Source: Arcobacter siniprincipis (GTDB taxonomy: Bacteria > Campylobacterota > Campylobacteria > Campylobacterales > Arcobacteraceae). Taken from it: 64,000 nt of DNA. The DNA is taken from NCBI RefSeq assembly GCF_048571125.1, contig NZ_CP182343.1, forward strand, positions 434,001-498,000, given 5' to 3'. A model generated the notes under the pieces. The model made no database searches. It saw nothing but the letters and a program-made list of their open reading frames with translations, and had not been told where the DNA came from. A program made the translations under genes and the position numbers. This document shows, piece after piece, positions 8,927 to 18,259 of the stretch (positions are counted from its first letter, which is position 1; each line of letters opens with the position of its first letter).

Positions 8927-10417
8927 TTAGATAGTTCTCCACTTAGCAGGACCAGTAGTGTGAATAGAAACACCCTCAGTATCAACAGCTACAGTAACAG
9001 GCATGTCTTTAACCTCAAACTCATATATAGCTTCCATACCAAGTTCTTCAAAGGCTAATACTTTTGCTGATTTAATTGATTGTGAAATCAAATAAGCAGC
9101 TCCACCAGTAGCTATTAAATACATTGATTTATACTCTTTGATTAAATCAATTGTTGGTTGTTTTCTCTCAGCTTTTCCAATCATTCCCATGATTCCTATT
9201 TCCATCATATCTTTTGTAAATTTATCCATTCTTGTTGAAGTTGTTGGTCCCGCAGGTCCTACTGCTTCATCTCTTACAGGATCAACTGGTCCAACGTAAT
9301 AAATAAATCTATCTTCTAATTTAACTCCATTAGGAAGATCTTTACCTGCATTTTTATATTCAACTATTTTTTTATGTGCTGCATCTCTAGCTGTTAAGAT
9401 TTTTCCAGATAATAAAAGTGTATCTCCTGATTTAAATTGAGATAAATTCTCTTTTGTTAAATCTTCTATATTTACTCTTTTAATTGTATCCATTGGTAAT
9501 TCAATATCTGGCCATAAATCTAAATCTGGTTTATTAAATACAGCTGGTCCATCACCTTTTAGTTTAAAGTGAATATGTCTTGTTGCTGCACAGTTTGGAA
9601 TCATAGCAACAGGAAGTGATGCTGCATGACATGGATAATCTAATATCTTAACATCAAGTACAGTTGTAACTCCACCAAGACCTTGAGCTCCAATTCCTAC
9701 TTTATTAATATCTTCATATAATTTAAGTCTTAATTCTTCTAGTGCATTTTGAGGACCTCTTGCTTTAAGTTCATGAATATCAACATGACTCATTAAAGAC
9801 TCTTTTGCTAAAAGCATAGCTTTCTCAGGATTTCCACCAATTCCAATTCCTAATATTCCAGGAGGACACCATCCAGCTCCCATATTTCTAACATTTTCCA
9901 TAACCCAATCATAAATACTATCACTTGGATTTAATACAGCAAATTTAGATTTATTTTCACTTCCTCCACCTTTTGCTGCAACTGTAATATCTATCTCATC
10001 TGAATTATCTACACTTACATGAATAACTGCTGGTGTATTATTTTTTGTATTTACTCTTTTTCCAGCAGGATCAGAAACTACTGAGTATCTTAAAGTGTTA
10101 TCAGGATCTGTATACCCTTTTGCAACACCTTCATTTAATAAATCAACTAACTCTTTTTTAATATCTAAAGGAGCATTTAATCCAACCTTTACAAAGATAT
10201 TAACACTTCCTGTATCTTGACATAAAGGTCTATGACCCATTGCACACATTTTTGAATTAATTAATATTTGTCCAATTGCATTTTTTGCAGCTTCACCTTT
10301 TTCTACATTATAAGCTTCTACCATCCCTTTTACAAAATCTTCTGGATGATAAAATGATATGTATTGACATGCGTCTGCTATACTCTCGATTATATCTTGT
10401 TCGGTTATTTTTTTCAT
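8927..10417 (-). CDS. fumarate hydratase, class I (Fe-S)
   Basis: Interconverts fumarate and malate in the TCA cycle or its reductive branch, using an oxygen-sensitive [4Fe-4S] cluster. The 496-residue single chain combines the alpha part (CQDTGS near residue 65, GAGWCPPG near 186, a later cysteine in IPNCAATRHIHF) and the C-terminal beta part (AVGPAGPTTSTRMDKF near 405, ATGGAAYL near 450). The ribosome site GGAGGA lies directly between frdB copy 2 and this ATG, leaving a 10-bp gap, so it is the last gene of frdC2A2B2-fum. It provides the malate-to-fumarate step that feeds fumarate reductase. It is the only gene lying between the two frd copies. Family symbols fumA/fumB would both fit, so none is given. 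Confidence 0.93.
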   Translation of the reverse strand: MKKITEQDIIESIADACQYISFYHPEDFVKGMVEAYNVEKGEAAKNAIGQILINSKMCAMGHRPLCQDTGSVNIFVKVGLNAPLDIKKELVDLLNEGVAKGYTDPDNTLRYSVVSDPAGKRVNTKNNTPAVIHVSVDNSDEIDITVAAKGGGSENKSKFAVLNPSDSIYDWVMENVRNMGAGWCPPGILGIGIGGNPEKAMLLAKESLMSHVDIHELKARGPQNALEELRLKLYEDINKVGIGAQGLGGVTTVLDVKILDYPCHAASLPVAMIPNCAATRHIHFKLKGDGPAVFNKPDLDLWPDIELPMDTIKRVNIEDLTKENLSQFKSGDTLLLSGKILTARDAAHKKIVEYKNAGKDLPNGVKLEDRFIYYVGPVDPVRDEAVGPAGPTTSTRMDKFTKDMMEIGIMGMIGKAERKQPTIDLIKEYKSMYLIATGGAAYLISQSIKSAKVLAFEELGMEAIYEFEVKDMPVTVAVDTEGVSIHTTGPAKWRTI

Positions 10418-10427
10418 AATGTCCTCC

Positions 10428-11153
10428 TTAAGAACCTTTAACAGTAGCTAATTTTCTTCTCATATAAGCGATTTTAGTTTGAAGAGGTAAGTGTTTAGGA
10501 CAAGTATCTTCACAACCAAGAAGAGTCATACAACCAAATATACCATTATCATCACCAACTAATTCATAATAATCTTCAATTGTTCTCTCATCATGTGGAT
10601 CACATTCAAATCTAGCAATTCTATTTAATCCAACAGCACCTACGAAATCTTCTTTAATAAGTTTTGTACCACAACCAGCAACACAACATCCACATTCAAT
10701 ACATCTATCTAATTCAAATACAGCATCAGCAACTTCAGGCTCAATAGGCATTTCAATATTTGCAATATCTACTTCATGAGAAGAGTGAACCCAAGATTCA
10801 ACTCTTTTACTCATCTCATCCATCCAAACACCAGTATTTACAGATAAATCTTTGATAAGATTAAATGTAGGAAGAGGAAGTAAAATAATCTCTTTTGGTA
10901 GATCTCTTGTTAAAGTTCTACAAGCAAGTTTTGGTCTTCCATTTATCATCATCGCACAAGAACCACAAATCCCAGCTCGACATACAAAGTCAAAGCTCAA
11001 TCCCGCATCTTGACTCTCTCTAATTTGAGTAAGAGCAATATAAATTGTCATACTAGGAGCTTCTTGAATTTTAAATTCTTCAAAGTAAGCTCTAACATTT
11101 TTTTCATCTTGTGGATCATATCTAAGTATTTTAAAAGTTAATTCTCTAGACAT
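10428..11153 (-). CDS. frdB: fumarate reductase iron-sulfur subunit, copy 2
   Basis: Identical in sequence to the 5239-5964 protein: 241 residues with the [2Fe-2S] cysteines C58/C63/C66/C78 and the ferredoxin-type clusters built from C151, C154, C157, C161, C208, C214 and C218. It overlaps frdA copy 2 by one base. Unlike copy 1, it is followed after 10 bp by the fumarase gene, whose ribosome site lies immediately beyond this stop codon, so copy 2 is transcribed with fumarase. Confidence 0.95.
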   Translation of the reverse strand: MSRELTFKILRYDPQDEKNVRAYFEEFKIQEAPSMTIYIALTQIRESQDAGLSFDFVCRAGICGSCAMMINGRPKLACRTLTRDLPKEIILLPLPTFNLIKDLSVNTGVWMDEMSKRVESWVHSSHEVDIANIEMPIEPEVADAVFELDRCIECGCCVAGCGTKLIKEDFVGAVGLNRIARFECDPHDERTIEDYYELVGDDNGIFGCMTLLGCEDTCPKHLPLQTKIAYMRRKLATVKGS

Positions 11154-13135
11154 TACAAATCTCCTAATCTAATATTTTTTCTTTTATATTCATCTTGAAG
11201 TGGAAATGGCATAAGCTTATCTTGGATTTCATATCTATCTTTACCATCTAATTCCATTTTTTCCACCATCTCATCAACTTGCGCTTGTCTTTGAGCACTA
11301 ATAGGATTTTCAATTAAATTACCTTTTGCTCCATACCCTCTAAATCCAGGAGGTATTTCCATTTTCATAATATCTAATGGTTCATACTCAACTGTTGGCA
11401 TAGTATCTCCTTCATTCCATGAAGTAAGAGTTCTTTTTAACCAGTTCGCATCATCTCTTTTTGGATAATCTTCTCTTGTATGAGCACCTCTAGATTCAGT
11501 TCTATCAAGTGCACCTTTTGCAACACAAAGAGCTACTTTTAACATCATTGGAACTCTATATGCTTCTTCAAGTTCTGGATTTGCAGTAAGTTGTTTATTT
11601 CTTACAGCTACATTTTTAGATTTGATATATAACTCTTCAAGCTCTTTTACTGCTTTTTCTAAACCTTCTCCATCTCTAAAAATTCCAACATAATCTTGCA
11701 TAATTTTTTTCATTCTATTTTTGATTTTAAATACATCATCTCCACTATTTTTAGAAACTAAGTTTTTCATATAAGCTTCTTTTTCATGGACAAATTTTTC
11801 AATAACATCTGTTTGAATATCTATTTGAGTATTTATACAATAATCTGCAAAGTAATTCCCAACAATCATACCAGCAACAACTGTTTCAGAAACAGAATTT
11901 CCTCCAAGTCTATTGAATCCATGCATATCCCAACAAGCAGCTTCTCCACAAGAAAATAATCCTTGTAATGTTTGTGATTCTCCTGTTGGTTTTGTTCTAA
12001 TACCACCCATAGAGTAATGTTGCATTGGATGAACTGGTGCCCAACCTTTTTGACCTTCATCTGCTGGATCTATTCCTGCAAATGATTCACAGATTTCTTG
12101 AACATCTCTTAGATTTTTTTCAATATGTTCTCTTCCTAAAATAGAAATATCTAACCAAAGGTGTGTTCCATAAACTGAATCAATACCTTTTCCTTTTCTC
12201 ATATGTTCCATCATTCTTCTTGATACAACATCTCTTGAAGCTAGATCTTTTTTCTCAGGTTCATAATCTGGCATAAATCTATGTCCATCAACATCCCTTA
12301 GAACACCACCATCACCACGACAACCTTCAGTTAATAAAATACCAGATGGGAAAAGTGGAGTAGGGTGAAACTGTACAGCTTCCATATTTCCAAGTTTTGC
12401 GATACCTGTTTCTAAAGCAATAGCAGTTCCTATTCCTTCACAAATAACTGCATTAGTTGTGATTTCATAAATTCTTCCATATCCACCAGTCGCTATTAAA
12501 GTACCTTTTGAAACATAAGCTACAATATCACCAGTAATTAAATCTCTAACAATAGCACCATAACATTTATTATTGTGGTGAATTAATCCAATTGCTTCTT
12601 TTCTATCTTCAATATTTACATTTAGTTTTAATGACTCATTAGCAACGGCAAATAACATAGTATGACCTGTTGCATCAGAGGTATAACAGGTTCTCCATTT
12701 TTTTGTACCACCAAAGTCTCTTGAGTTGATTAAACCATGTTTATCATCTTCTTCAAATATATTAGTTTTTTTTGTATTGATAACTGCTTCATGGTTCCCT
12801 TTTTTGATTCTAGACCAAGGAACACCCCACGCTGCAAGTTCACGAATTGCTTTAGGTGCAGTTGTAACAAACATTCTTGCTACTTCTTGATCACATCCCC
12901 AATCGCTTCCTTTTACAGTATCACTAAAGTGTACATCTTCATTATCACCTTCACTCATTTTTGCATTACCAAGACTAGCTTGCATACCACCTTGAGCTGC
13001 TGCACTATGAGATCTCTTAACTGGAACTAAACTTAAAACTGTTGTACTTAAACCTTTTTGCGCAGCTGCAACTGCTGAACGAAGTCCTGCAAGACCTCCA
13101 CCAATTACTAACGCATCACAATATTTAATTTTCAT
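11153..13135 (-). CDS. frdA: fumarate reductase flavoprotein subunit, copy 2
   Basis: Identical to the 5964-7946 protein, 660 residues, with the FAD-linked H43 and the same active-site blocks. The whole coding sequence is inside the repeat, so any difference in use of the two copies must come from promoters or transcript context rather than the enzyme itself. Middle gene of frdC2A2B2-fum. Confidence 0.95.
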   Translation of the reverse strand: MKIKYCDALVIGGGLAGLRSAVAAAQKGLSTTVLSLVPVKRSHSAAAQGGMQASLGNAKMSEGDNEDVHFSDTVKGSDWGCDQEVARMFVTTAPKAIRELAAWGVPWSRIKKGNHEAVINTKKTNIFEEDDKHGLINSRDFGGTKKWRTCYTSDATGHTMLFAVANESLKLNVNIEDRKEAIGLIHHNNKCYGAIVRDLITGDIVAYVSKGTLIATGGYGRIYEITTNAVICEGIGTAIALETGIAKLGNMEAVQFHPTPLFPSGILLTEGCRGDGGVLRDVDGHRFMPDYEPEKKDLASRDVVSRRMMEHMRKGKGIDSVYGTHLWLDISILGREHIEKNLRDVQEICESFAGIDPADEGQKGWAPVHPMQHYSMGGIRTKPTGESQTLQGLFSCGEAACWDMHGFNRLGGNSVSETVVAGMIVGNYFADYCINTQIDIQTDVIEKFVHEKEAYMKNLVSKNSGDDVFKIKNRMKKIMQDYVGIFRDGEGLEKAVKELEELYIKSKNVAVRNKQLTANPELEEAYRVPMMLKVALCVAKGALDRTESRGAHTREDYPKRDDANWLKRTLTSWNEGDTMPTVEYEPLDIMKMEIPPGFRGYGAKGNLIENPISAQRQAQVDEMVEKMELDGKDRYEIQDKLMPFPLQDEYKRKNIRLGDL

Positions 13136-13145
13136 ATTAAAACCT

Positions 13146-13913
13146 TTATTTTTTCATTAGTTGTATAGAATCATTAGGATTATATTTCATTGGTGCATGG
13201 TCAATTCTGTCCATACCAATTTTTATATAAGCAAATAGTGTTACTACTCCTAAAGTTAGAAAGAAAATACTTACAATTTTTTTTGCTTTCATCATTTTTT
13301 TTCTCGTCTCTTTAGGATTTTTTCCATCAAACCAACCCCATTTCATAGCCGCACGATACAATCCAATTGAACCGTGAAGCTCAACACAGATTAATAAAAC
13401 CATATATAAAAGCCACATGTGTTGATTTACAACTCTATATGCACTTGAATATGGACCGATGTTTTCAGGTTGTGTAAACATAATATATAAGTGAATTGTT
13501 GCTATGAACATCATAATTAATCCACTTATCCATTGAAACATCCACATTGATGTATCAGAGTGTTTCATCATTTTTGAATGTTCTCTTATTTTTATATATG
13601 CTTTATATGAAGTAGGGAACTTTCTAATTCCTAAAAGTGCATGGCCAACAAATATCACTGTAATAATTCCAACAAATATACTTACAATAAATGGAAGACC
13701 ACCATCAAATATAAAATCTAGTTCAAACATTTTAGTTACTGTATACATTACATTTTCACCAAAAAGTATTGTTGACACAAAAAACATATGTGCCATCATA
13801 AAAATTGCAAGTATTACTCCTGATGCTGTTAATGCTTTATCAAGTTTAGCAGGAATTCTACTCTTATTGCCATCAGGATTTTGCCCTGTATAAGCCTCAA
13901 TAACTTCATTCAT
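13146..13913 (-). CDS. frdC: fumarate reductase diheme cytochrome b subunit, copy 2
   Basis: Identical to the 7957-8724 protein (255 residues; heme ligands H42, H91, H141, H180; quinol-site E64 and E178). First gene of frdC2A2B2-fum. The repeat ends 22 bp upstream of this start, so it keeps the same ribosome site but has its own upstream region (13936-14187, shared with divergent trxB), containing a GTCAT-N4-ATGAC palindrome and an 11-bp inverted repeat. Confidence 0.95.
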   Translation of the reverse strand: MNEVIEAYTGQNPDGNKSRIPAKLDKALTASGVILAIFMMAHMFFVSTILFGENVMYTVTKMFELDFIFDGGLPFIVSIFVGIITVIFVGHALLGIRKFPTSYKAYIKIREHSKMMKHSDTSMWMFQWISGLIMMFIATIHLYIMFTQPENIGPYSSAYRVVNQHMWLLYMVLLICVELHGSIGLYRAAMKWGWFDGKNPKETRKKMMKAKKIVSIFFLTLGVVTLFAYIKIGMDRIDHAPMKYNPNDSIQLMKK

Positions 13914-13969
13914 TTTCTCTCTCCTTAATTGAATTACTTATTCTGAAAAGGAGTTTATATCAGGAAAAT

Positions 13970-13983
13970 GTCATTAATATGAC
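13970..13983. promoter_or_regulatory. GTCAT-TAAT-ATGAC palindrome upstream of frdC copy 2
   Basis: A perfect 5-4-5 palindrome centred 63 bp from the frdC2 start, nearly the same distance as the TGAT-N4-ATCA box of copy 1. The 5-N4-5 geometry is typical of Crp/Fnr-family sites, but the half-site differs from that at copy 1. The regulator is unknown. Confidence 0.4.
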
Positions 13984-14043
13984 TTTATTAAAAAAATATA
14001 ATATTTTTTATTCAGAAATATTTAATACTTTTTAAATGTGAAG

Positions 14044-14072
14044 ATAAACTTAATGCATAGAATTAAGTTTAT
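14044..14072. promoter_or_regulatory. 11-bp inverted repeat between frdC2 and trxB
   Basis: ATAAACTTAAT (14044-14054) and ATTAAGTTTAT (14062-14072) with a 7-base spacer, located roughly midway between the divergent frdC2 and trxB starts. It could be an operator or a hairpin in either transcript. Confidence 0.35.
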
Positions 14073-14187
14073 TAAATTAATCTTCTACTTAATAAAAATT
14101 GAGTATTATTGTGCCTTTATAAATATATGATAATATATATAGTTTGTGTGATTTTAAAAGTACTTGATTACTAAAGGAAAGAAGAAG

Positions 14188-15117
14188 ATGTTAGATTTAG
14201 CGATAATCGGAGGCGGACCAGCAGGATTAACAGCAGGTTTGTATTCAACAAGAGGTGGATTAAAAAATGTAACGATGTTTGAGATGGGTATGCCAGGTGG
14301 ACAAATCACAGGAAGTAGTGAAATAGAGAATTACCCAGGACAAGTAGAAATAATAAGTGGGATGGACTTGATGGAATCATGGCCAATTCAAGCTATGAGA
14401 TTTGGCTTAAAACATGAGATGAATCAAGTAATTAAAGTAACAAAAACAGGTGAAGTGTTTACAGTAGAATTAAGTGATGGGACAAAACAAGAAGCAAAAT
14501 CAGTATTGCTAGCAACAGGATCAGTTCCAAAAAAAGGTGGATTTAAAGGAGAAGATGAATTTTTCGGAAGAGGAGTATCAACTTGTGCCACTTGTGATGG
14601 GTTCTTTTATAAAAATAAAGAAGTAGCAGTAATAGGAGGAGGAGACTCAGCTTTAGAAGAAGCAGTTTACCTTTCAAAGATGTGTTCAAAAGTATATTTA
14701 GTGCATAGAAGAGATACATATAGAGCAGCACCAAGTACAATAGAACATATGAAAGCTTGTGAGAATATAGAAGAAGTAAGTAATGTAACAGTAGAAGAAG
14801 TATATGGAGATGTTACAGGAGTACTAGGAATAAAAGTAAAAAGTAAAGAGACAGGTGATATAAGAGATTTAGCAGTACCAGGAGTATTTACATTTGTAGG
14901 AAGAGATGTATTAAGTGATAGCTTAAAACAAGAAGATGGAAGTTACCTATGTGAAGTAAATGAAGCAACAGAAGTAGTGGTAGATTTAAAGATGAGAACA
15001 AATGTACCAGGATTATATGCCGCAGGTGATGTAAGAATAGATGCAGCGAAACAAGTAGTATGTGCAGCTGCTGATGGTGCTACTGCTGCTGTTAATATTA
15101 TTGAATATTTAGGATAA
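14188..15117 (+). CDS. trxB: thioredoxin reductase
   Basis: NADPH-dependent flavoenzyme that reduces thioredoxin in the cytoplasm. The 309 residues contain the FAD-binding GGGPAG motif at 8-13, the redox-active C133-A-T-C136, the NADPH-binding GGGDSALEEA near 150, and the C-terminal FAD block AAGDVR. The ATG at 14188 is chosen because it places GGGPAG at the usual distance from the N terminus and has an AAGGAAAG ribosome site; a TTG eight codons earlier would overlap that site. It heads a plus-strand group with dapB 6 bp downstream and diverges from frdC copy 2. Confidence 0.95.
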   Translation: MLDLAIIGGGPAGLTAGLYSTRGGLKNVTMFEMGMPGGQITGSSEIENYPGQVEIISGMDLMESWPIQAMRFGLKHEMNQVIKVTKTGEVFTVELSDGTKQEAKSVLLATGSVPKKGGFKGEDEFFGRGVSTCATCDGFFYKNKEVAVIGGGDSALEEAVYLSKMCSKVYLVHRRDTYRAAPSTIEHMKACENIEEVSNVTVEEVYGDVTGVLGIKVKSKETGDIRDLAVPGVFTFVGRDVLSDSLKQEDGSYLCEVNEATEVVVDLKMRTNVPGLYAAGDVRIDAAKQVVCAAADGATAAVNIIEYLG

Positions 15118-15123
15118 ACAAAT

Positions 15124-15897
15124 ATGATAAATGTAGGGATACTAGGTAGTACAGGAAGAGTTGGTTCTCTTTTAATAGATGATTTACAAAATGATGAACA
15201 AGTAAAGTTAAGTGCTTGTCATGTTTCCAATAAATTGAATAAAACTGTTCCCGAAGGTACAGTTGTAACAAATGATATAAATATACTTTTAGAAAGTTCA
15301 GATGTTGTTATAGATTTTTCAGTACCAGCTGCAACAGAGCTTCTTCTTACTGAAGTTATTGAAGGGAAAAACAAAAAACCTTTGGTAATAGCAACTACAG
15401 GATTTTCAAAACATCAACAAAATTTACTTATAGAAGCTAGTAAATTAGTACCTATTTTATATGCAACTAATATGAGTTTAGGAGTTGCAGTTTTAAATAA
15501 ACTTGTAACTCTTGCTTCTAAGACATTAAAAGATTTTGACATAGAAATTGTAGAGCAACATCACAGAAATAAAGTTGATTCTCCTTCAGGTACAGCTTTA
15601 ACACTTGCAGAACATGCAGCAAGTGCAAGGGATCTAAATCTTGACGATGTAAGAGTTTCAGGAAGAGATGGAATTATTGGTGCAAGATCTAAAGATGAGA
15701 TTGCAGTTATGAGTTTAAGAGGTGGAGATATTGTAGGGCGACATACTGTTGGCTTATACAATGATGGTGAATTTATTGAATTAAATCATACAGCAACTTC
15801 TAGAAATACTTTTTCAAAAGGTGCTATTAAAGCTGCTAAATGGCTTGTAAATAAAGAAGCTGGTTTATACTCAATAAATGATTGTTTAGGTCTATAA
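15124..15897 (+). CDS. dapB: 4-hydroxy-tetrahydrodipicolinate reductase
   Basis: Reduces the dihydrodipicolinate precursor with NAD(P)H in lysine and meso-diaminopimelate synthesis, needed for peptidoglycan. The 257 residues carry the nucleotide-binding GSTGRVG motif at 8-14 and the catalytic EQHHRNKVDSPSGTA block with H146, H147 and K150. It begins 6 bp after trxB and ends 9 bp before purF, consistent with one transcript. Confidence 0.95.
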   Translation: MINVGILGSTGRVGSLLIDDLQNDEQVKLSACHVSNKLNKTVPEGTVVTNDINILLESSDVVIDFSVPAATELLLTEVIEGKNKKPLVIATTGFSKHQQNLLIEASKLVPILYATNMSLGVAVLNKLVTLASKTLKDFDIEIVEQHHRNKVDSPSGTALTLAEHAASARDLNLDDVRVSGRDGIIGARSKDEIAVMSLRGGDIVGRHTVGLYNDGEFIELNHTATSRNTFSKGAIKAAKWLVNKEAGLYSINDCLGL

Positions 15898-15906
15898 GGA
15901 AATAAA

Positions 15907-17256
15907 ATGTGCGCAATAGTTGGAATTTTTGGTAATGAAAAAGCTTCTAGGTTAGCCTCTTTGGCTCTATTTTCTATGCAACATAGAGGGCAAGAAGCAA
16001 CAGGAATATCTTCATCAAGTGATGGTAAAATTTATACAATTAAAAATAGAGGTTTAGTTTCTGAAGTTTTTGATAATACTGCCTTGGAATATTTAAAAGG
16101 TAATATGGCAATAGGTCATAATAGATATTCAACTGCAGGTGGAGATTCTATTTTAGATGCTCAACCAGTATTTGCAAAATATAAATTAGGTGAAATATCA
16201 ATAGTACACAATGGAAACCTAATTAACAAAAAAGATGTAAGACAAGACTTAATCGACAATGGTGCTATTTTTCAAACAGGAATGGATACTGAAAATCTGA
16301 TTCATTTAATTGCTAAAAATTCTAAAGATAGATTAAGAGATAGAATAAAAGAGGCTTTAGATAAGACTATTGGGGCATATTGTTTTATAATTCAATCTCG
16401 TTCTAAACAGTTTGTTATTAGAGATAGATATGGAATTAGACCATTATCAATTGGAAAATTAAAATCTGGAGGATATATAGTTGCTAGTGAAACTTGTGCA
16501 TTTGACTTAGTTGATGCAGAGTTTATTAGAGATGTAAGACCAGGTGAAATGTTGATTTTTAGTGAAAAAATAGAAGAACCAGAATCAATTCAATTATATG
16601 AACCAGAATATAGACCTTGTGCTTTTGAATATGTATATTTTGCAAGACCAGATTCAGTAATTGATGGTAAAAGTGTATATAGAGCAAGAGAAGATATGGG
16701 AAAAACTTTAGCAATCAATGATAAAGGTAATAATATCAAAATAGATATGGTAATTCCAGTACCTGATTCAGGTGTTCCAGCAGCTCTTGGTTATGCAGCT
16801 GAAAGTGGAATTCCTTTTGAGCTTGGAATTATTAGAAATCACTATGTTGGAAGAACATTTATTGAGCCAACACAAGAGATGAGAGATTTAAAAGTTAAGA
16901 TGAAATTATCTCCTATGAAATCATTAATTGATGGGAAATCTCTACTTGTAATTGATGATTCTATTGTAAGAGGAACTACATCTAGAAGAATCGTAAAAAT
17001 TCTAAAAGAAGCAGGAGCAAAAGAAGTACACTTTAGAGTTGCAAGTCCAGAAATCAAATTTCCTTGTTATTATGGAATTGACACACCTACAAAAGAAGAA
17101 TTAATTTCTCATCGTATGAATAAAGAAGAGATTAGAAAACATATCCAAGCTGACACTTTAGAATATCTTTCAATCGAAGATTTAAAGAACTCTATTGGAA
17201 ATGATAGAAACTATGCATTAGAAAGTTTTGATGGTGACTATTTCGTTACAAAATAA
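15907..17256 (+). CDS. purF: amidophosphoribosyltransferase
   Basis: First committed enzyme of purine synthesis: moves the amide of glutamine onto PRPP. The nucleophilic cysteine is C2 directly after the initiator methionine (MCAIVGIFG), so there is no propeptide. The glutaminase landmark HNRYSTAG is at 71-78 and the PRPP-binding motif LVIDDSIVRGTTS at 347-359. The protein has 449 residues, and cysteines near 196, 238 and in the CYYGIDTPT segment could hold an Fe-S cluster as in the Bacillus enzyme. The stop overlaps the next gene. Confidence 0.95.
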   Translation: MCAIVGIFGNEKASRLASLALFSMQHRGQEATGISSSSDGKIYTIKNRGLVSEVFDNTALEYLKGNMAIGHNRYSTAGGDSILDAQPVFAKYKLGEISIVHNGNLINKKDVRQDLIDNGAIFQTGMDTENLIHLIAKNSKDRLRDRIKEALDKTIGAYCFIIQSRSKQFVIRDRYGIRPLSIGKLKSGGYIVASETCAFDLVDAEFIRDVRPGEMLIFSEKIEEPESIQLYEPEYRPCAFEYVYFARPDSVIDGKSVYRAREDMGKTLAINDKGNNIKIDMVIPVPDSGVPAALGYAAESGIPFELGIIRNHYVGRTFIEPTQEMRDLKVKMKLSPMKSLIDGKSLLVIDDSIVRGTTSRRIVKILKEAGAKEVHFRVASPEIKFPCYYGIDTPTKEELISHRMNKEEIRKHIQADTLEYLSIEDLKNSIGNDRNYALESFDGDYFVTK

Positions 17257-18232
17257 TAAAGTAAAAGAAAAAAGACCTTTAAAAGAGATATTTACTATTG
17301 GAAAATATTTCCGTAGTAAGTTTGGTGAAACTATTTATAAAGTTCCAATCTCAATATCTGGATTTACTTGTCCAAATATTGATGGAACTGTAGCAAAAGG
17401 TGGTTGTAGTTTTTGTGAAAACGACTCTTTTTCTCCCAATTTACAAGAAAAAAAAGCTAAATTTAAACTGCATCCATCAAATCCATCAAATCCCTATTTA
17501 GATAGACAATTAAAACAACTAGAAATGCAATTTAATGCCACAAAAGAAAGGCTTGGTAATAAATTTGGTACAAAAAAATTTATAGTTTATTTCCAATCTT
17601 TTACAAATACTTATGCACCTTTTGAGACTTTAAAAGCTCTTTATACCAAAGCTTTGTCCTTTGATAATGTAATAGGTTTAAGTATTGGTACAAGAACTGA
17701 TTGTGTTACTGATGAGATACTAGATTATTTAGCTGATTTATCAAAAGAAAAAGAGATTTGGATAGAGTATGGAATACAGTCTTTTTATGATGAAACATTA
17801 GAAAAGATAAATAGAGGAGATAATTCTTCTAATATCAAAAAGTGGATTACTAAGTCAAAAGAAAAAGGCTTGAATGTTTGTGGACATTTGATTTATGGAT
17901 TGCCAAATGAAACTCAAGAGATGATGCTTGAGACATTAAGACAAACAATTGAGTTAGATATTGATTCTATAAAATTCCATCCTTTATATGTAGTTAAAAA
18001 TACACTTTTAACAAATGAATATAAAAAAGGAAGATTTGCTCCAATAAGCGAAGAATTATATATAGATACAGTTGTTAAATCTATTAAAATGCTTCCTCAT
18101 AATATCTCTATTCAAAGAATAACAGCTGGAATTTCTGATGAAAGTTTATTGGCTCCACAATGGTGTAAAGATAAAAATGCACAAATACAAAAGATAAAAA
18201 AAGCTTTACTAAAAGAGGGATTACGCTATTAA
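17231..18232 (+). CDS. radical SAM protein, YhcC/TIGR01212-like
   Basis: Radical S-adenosylmethionine protein of 333 residues. Cluster cysteines C47, C59 and C62 are spaced C-x11-C-x2-C (CPNIDGTVAKGG, then CSFC), the pattern of the Elp3-like TIGR01212 family; a TIM-barrel region with GIQS and GLPNET motifs follows. The substrate is unknown. The coding sequence overlaps the 3' end of purF by 26 bp. The ATG at 17231 is preferred over a TTG one codon earlier. It ends in a hairpin shared with the convergent LysR gene. Confidence 0.85.
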   Translation: MVTISLQNNKVKEKRPLKEIFTIGKYFRSKFGETIYKVPISISGFTCPNIDGTVAKGGCSFCENDSFSPNLQEKKAKFKLHPSNPSNPYLDRQLKQLEMQFNATKERLGNKFGTKKFIVYFQSFTNTYAPFETLKALYTKALSFDNVIGLSIGTRTDCVTDEILDYLADLSKEKEIWIEYGIQSFYDETLEKINRGDNSSNIKKWITKSKEKGLNVCGHLIYGLPNETQEMMLETLRQTIELDIDSIKFHPLYVVKNTLLTNEYKKGRFAPISEELYIDTVVKSIKMLPHNISIQRITAGISDESLLAPQWCKDKNAQIQKIKKALLKEGLRY

Positions 18233-18259
18233 TTTGTATCTATTTAAGATACAAATTAA
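18229..18259. terminator. bidirectional terminator, radical SAM gene / lysR
   Basis: Perfect 12-bp stem TTAATTTGTATC (18229-18240) and GATACAAATTAA (18248-18259), loop of 7. It contains or touches the stop codons of both convergent genes. Confidence 0.6.

Larger units (their letters stand above)
10427..13935. repeat. 3,509-bp direct repeat, copy 2 (frdCAB)
   Basis: Second copy of the block at 5238-8746, same orientation, offset 5189, no base difference noticed. The copies are separated by 1,680 bp carrying the fumarase gene and the copy 1 upstream region. Confidence 0.95.

Noticed and set aside
14164..14187. Earlier TTG start for trxB
   Set aside because: It would run through the ribosome site and add residues before the conserved FAD-binding start.
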